Positions 34,080-36,552 of a DNA stretch of 36,552 bases are shown in pieces. The notes under the pieces are model-generated. The model worked only from the letters and a program-made list of their open reading frames with translations, had not been told where the DNA came from and searched no databases. The number at the start of each line of letters is the position of its first letter. Positions within the stretch are counted from its first letter, which is position 1. Source of the stretch: an uncultured Lachnospiraceae bacterium (GTDB taxonomy: Bacteria; Bacillota; Clostridia; Lachnospirales; Lachnospiraceae); assembly GCA_947571775.1 (NCBI GenBank), contig CANOZK010000021.1, forward strand, positions 1 to 36,552, given 5' to 3'. Made by a program: the position numbers and the translations under genes.

Positions 34080-36552
34080 ATGATAAAACAAAGTTACAAA
34101 AAAATTTGCACAGGAATTTTGGCTGCAATAATCGCAGTGAATGGTTCTTTTACGCCATTTACAGTGAATTCTGTGGCAGCTGCTTCCAATGCGCTGAAAG
34201 GCGGTGATACAAAAGGAAGCGGAAGCATAGAGGGGATAATATCAAAAGATGTTTATAATGTTGTTTTACCTGTGGTTCCGCAAACAAATGTAAACACTTC
34301 CAATTCCACTACATATGATTTTATTTTGGATCCAAAGGGATTAATGCCTGACAAGCATCCTGATAAAGATTTTGAAAGTGGCCAGACATTATTTTTTAAG
34401 AATGCAGACGGAAGTTATAAGCACACAAGCGATGACCTTACCATTCAAAACAGAAGCACAATGAGTGTTGATGTGAAATTAAAAGCTTCTATTAAAAACA
34501 TGGGAAATGTTATTTTGACAAACGACAATGCATTTGCCGATGATGAAAATGCCAGTGTTTGCTTGACGTTAACAGACGGTAACAATAAAATATCGGCGAT
34601 AGATAAATATGGTGGTTTTCTCCAGACAACCCTTGAAGGCAACGATGAAGCATATAAAGTTGTATACGATTCTGCAAGCAATAAATATAAGTATGAACTA
34701 AAAAGCGATGATGAGCTCGCAGCGGAAAACATAACATTTGATGAATATCATTTTCAACTGGCCGGTTCTTGTAATTCCGCAAGTGACTGGTCAGAGTTGG
34801 CGGGGGCTTTATCTCCCCAATTGACAACTACATGGATTGTTTCGCCTCGCGCTGAAAATTTAGCTCCGTCTGTCGAAAAGACTTCTTATGTGATGACGAA
34901 GGGAATAGCTAATCAGATAGAAGTGGATTTGGGTTCTGGAAATCTGGCTGCAACAGATATTCAGTCTATTACGTATAGAGACTCGGCTGGCTCTTCCGCC
35001 GCATTAGCGTCTAATAATTATACATTAGCGAATGGAACATTGGAATTTAACGCTTTTTATATTACAGATTTAATTGAATCAGGCGTTACATCCTGCGAGT
35101 ATACAGTTACCTTTAACGATGCGGCGTCAACACAGGCAGTTATTACACTGGAAGTAAACGATGCGCCTCCATCGGTTATTGGACAGACAAATTATGATAT
35201 GCATAAAGATCAGCCTATCCAGGTCAAAATTGATTTAGGACATGGAAATTTGGCTGCAACGGGTATTAAATCTATTACTTTTGTAAAAGACGGAAGTACC
35301 GTAATATTGCCTACAAACTTATATACTTATGAAAATGGAACGCTGAATTTCACGGCACAGCTGATTAACAATATGCTGCACGCAGGTTTCAATGAGCGGG
35401 AGTATACGATTAACTTTAACGACACGGCAAATACCAAAGCGACAGTTAAATTAAAAGCTGATGGCCAAGTTCCGTCTATTACCGATAACGATCCTTCCTA
35501 TCCTATGCTCAGAGATCAGGAAATTGAGATAAATGTGGATTTGGGAAGCGGTGAGTTGGCTGCAACAGACATTCAGTCCATAACATTCGCAGATCCGAAC
35601 AATAAGGATAATATTTTAGAACTGCCAGTAAGCAGATATAGTTTTGATTCTGCCAGAAGCGTCTTGACATTTAATGCTTCGTACAGCAATGCTTTTATCG
35701 ATGCCGGCTTTGTGAGCCGCGAACATACCATTATATTTAATGATATGGCAAATACAAAGGCAAAAGTTACGCTGACTGCTGTCGATGTGGAACCGTCAAT
35801 TGGAGGAACCGAATATACCATGTCTAAAGATACACCGATTGACGTAACGGTGGATCTGGGAGCGGGAACGAAAAGAGCATCAGGTATTAAATCTATTACT
35901 TTTGTAAAAGACGGAAGTACCGTAACATTGCCTACAGACCTGTATACTTATGAAAATGGAACACTGAGATTTACGGCGCAGCTGATTAACAACATGCTGG
36001 GCGCGGGCTATTACGATCGGATCTACACAATCCATCTAAACGATACAGCAAATACACAGAAAGATGTTAGATTAAAAGTGGAAGGCAGGGCACCATCCAT
36101 TACTGATACGAATCCATCCTATTCAATGTATAGGGATCAAGAGATTCAAGTGAATGTAGATTTAGGGGATGGAGATATAAAAGCAACTGATATTAAAACT
36201 ATAACATTTGTAATGGACGGCAGTGTTAGGGAACTGCCAACAAGCAGATATAGTTTTAATTCTGCCAGAGGCGTCTTGACATTTAATGCTTCGTACAGCA
36301 ATGCTTTTATCGATGCCGGCTTTGTGAGCCGCGAACATACCATTATATTTAATGATATGGCGAATACAAAGGCGAAAGTTACGCTGACTGCTGTTGATGT
36401 GGAACCGTCAATTGGAGGAACCGAGTACACCATGTCCAAAGATACGCCGATTGATGTAACGGTGGATCTGGGAGCGGGAACGAAAAAGGCGTCAGGCATT
36501 AAATCTATTACTTTTGTAAAAGACGGAAGTACCGTAACATTGCCTACAGACC
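34080..36552 (+). CDS. Large secreted surface protein with X2-like tandem repeats, 3' end beyond the window
   Basis: The frame stays open for 824 codons to the window edge. A signal peptide (ICTGILAAIIAVNGSFTPF, likely cut after SVAAA) is followed by a unique domain of about 230 residues containing YDFILDPKGLMPD. From about residue 260 there are five full and one partial Ig-like repeats of roughly 100 residues. Each has a DLG.G...A(T/S).I.SITF strand, a Y.F/Y.L turn and a (F/L)ND.A(N/S)T end. This resembles X2 (CBM_X2) modules of clostridial surface and cellulosomal proteins; I assign the family by pattern only. AGGAGG (34065-34070) precedes the ATG. How it attaches to the cell is not visible. 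It probably acts in adhesion or polysaccharide binding. Confidence 0.85.
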   Translation, partial: MIKQSYKKICTGILAAIIAVNGSFTPFTVNSVAAASNALKGGDTKGSGSIEGIISKDVYNVVLPVVPQTNVNTSNSTTYDFILDPKGLMPDKHPDKDFESGQTLFFKNADGSYKHTSDDLTIQNRSTMSVDVKLKASIKNMGNVILTNDNAFADDENASVCLTLTDGNNKISAIDKYGGFLQTTLEGNDEAYKVVYDSASNKYKYELKSDDELAAENITFDEYHFQLAGSCNSASDWSELAGALSPQLTTTWIVSPRAENLAPSVEKTSYVMTKGIANQIEVDLGSGNLAATDIQSITYRDSAGSSAALASNNYTLANGTLEFNAFYITDLIESGVTSCEYTVTFNDAASTQAVITLEVNDAPPSVIGQTNYDMHKDQPIQVKIDLGHGNLAATGIKSITFVKDGSTVILPTNLYTYENGTLNFTAQLINNMLHAGFNEREYTINFNDTANTKATVKLKADGQVPSITDNDPSYPMLRDQEIEINVDLGSGELAATDIQSITFADPNNKDNILELPVSRYSFDSARSVLTFNASYSNAFIDAGFVSREHTIIFNDMANTKAKVTLTAVDVEPSIGGTEYTMSKDTPIDVTVDLGAGTKRASGIKSITFVKDGSTVTLPTDLYTYENGTLRFTAQLINNMLGAGYYDRIYTIHLNDTANTQKDVRLKVEGRAPSITDTNPSYSMYRDQEIQVNVDLGDGDIKATDIKTITFVMDGSVRELPTSRYSFNSARGVLTFNASYSNAFIDAGFVSREHTIIFNDMANTKAKVTLTAVDVEPSIGGTEYTMSKDTPIDVTVDLGAGTKKASGIKSITFVKDGSTVTLPTD
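35269..36552 (+). repeat. Tandem DNA repeats within the surface protein gene (612-bp higher-order unit)
   Basis: Blocks around 35631-35940 recur at 36243-36552 with an offset of 612 bases and very few differences. An earlier related block at 35261 aligns with 35883 at an offset of about 622. The unit is two X2-like domains of different subtype (about 204 residues), showing recent duplication of a domain pair. The array continues past the window edge. Confidence 0.85.

Noticed and set aside
34445..36499. Several minus-strand frames opposite the surface protein gene, some repeated
   Set aside because: They recur only because the plus-strand gene contains tandem repeats. The plus frame is open throughout and encodes a signal peptide and X2-like domains.

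Overview
The window looks like a chromosomal stretch from a Gram-positive anaerobe of the Clostridia, most likely Lachnospiraceae (inference). The grounds are a TagD very close to the Bacillus form, class II aldolase, sigma-A-type promoters with strong Shine-Dalgarno sites, TTG/GTG starts, and abundant cell-surface polysaccharide genes mixed with housekeeping genes. No phage, plasmid, CRISPR or transposase gene is visible.

Region 1 (1-16.4 kb, all plus strand) begins with the 3' part of a tRNA-Asn and its terminator. A stand-alone Hpt phosphotransfer protein follows, then a long polymer operon. The operon starts with an initiating phosphoglycosyl transferase, a GT2 glycosyltransferase and a CDP-glycerol-type glycerophosphotransferase. 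Next come an ABC-2 exporter (permease plus short ATPase), TagD (CTP:glycerol-3-phosphate cytidylyltransferase) and a membrane-anchored repeat protein. It ends with a doubled cassette: [glycerophosphotransferase-GT4 fusion + FrhB-like Fe-S flavoprotein], then [second fusion paralogue + polysaccharide pyruvyltransferase-FrhB fusion]. Together these predict a teichoic-acid-like polymer containing glycerol phosphate. It would be built on undecaprenyl phosphate, exported by the ABC transporter and probably decorated with pyruvate or a redox-modified group.

Region 2 (16.4-24 kb) is mixed. It holds a MITE-like palindromic element, a sulfotransferase-like gene (minus), class II fructose-bisphosphate aldolase (plus), a two-gene minus operon of a membrane-anchored amidase and a class A beta-lactamase-fold serine hydrolase, an iron-type alcohol dehydrogenase (minus), and glyA (plus). 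Several promoters and terminators can be read here, including a bidirectional terminator at 19.0 kb and a divergent promoter pair at 22.55-22.62 kb.

Region 3 (24-33.5 kb) is a second polysaccharide locus. It has a chain-length regulator fused to a degenerate tyrosine-kinase-like domain (minus). Divergent from it are two GT4s, a hexapeptide acyltransferase, a GT2, a Wzy-like polymerase, a LicD protein and an MsbA/PglK-type ABC flippase, many with overlapping ends. It has no initiating transferase or Wzx of its own within the window and may borrow the transferase of region 1.

Region 4 (33.5-36.5 kb) is a 540-bp non-coding stretch with a good promoter. It is followed by a large secreted protein built of X2-like tandem repeats that runs off the right edge. 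Two copies of a short inverted-repeat element (about 3.95 and 25.5 kb) and a duplicated 52-bp hairpin/RBS leader (11.58 and 14.06 kb) are the most notable non-coding structures.
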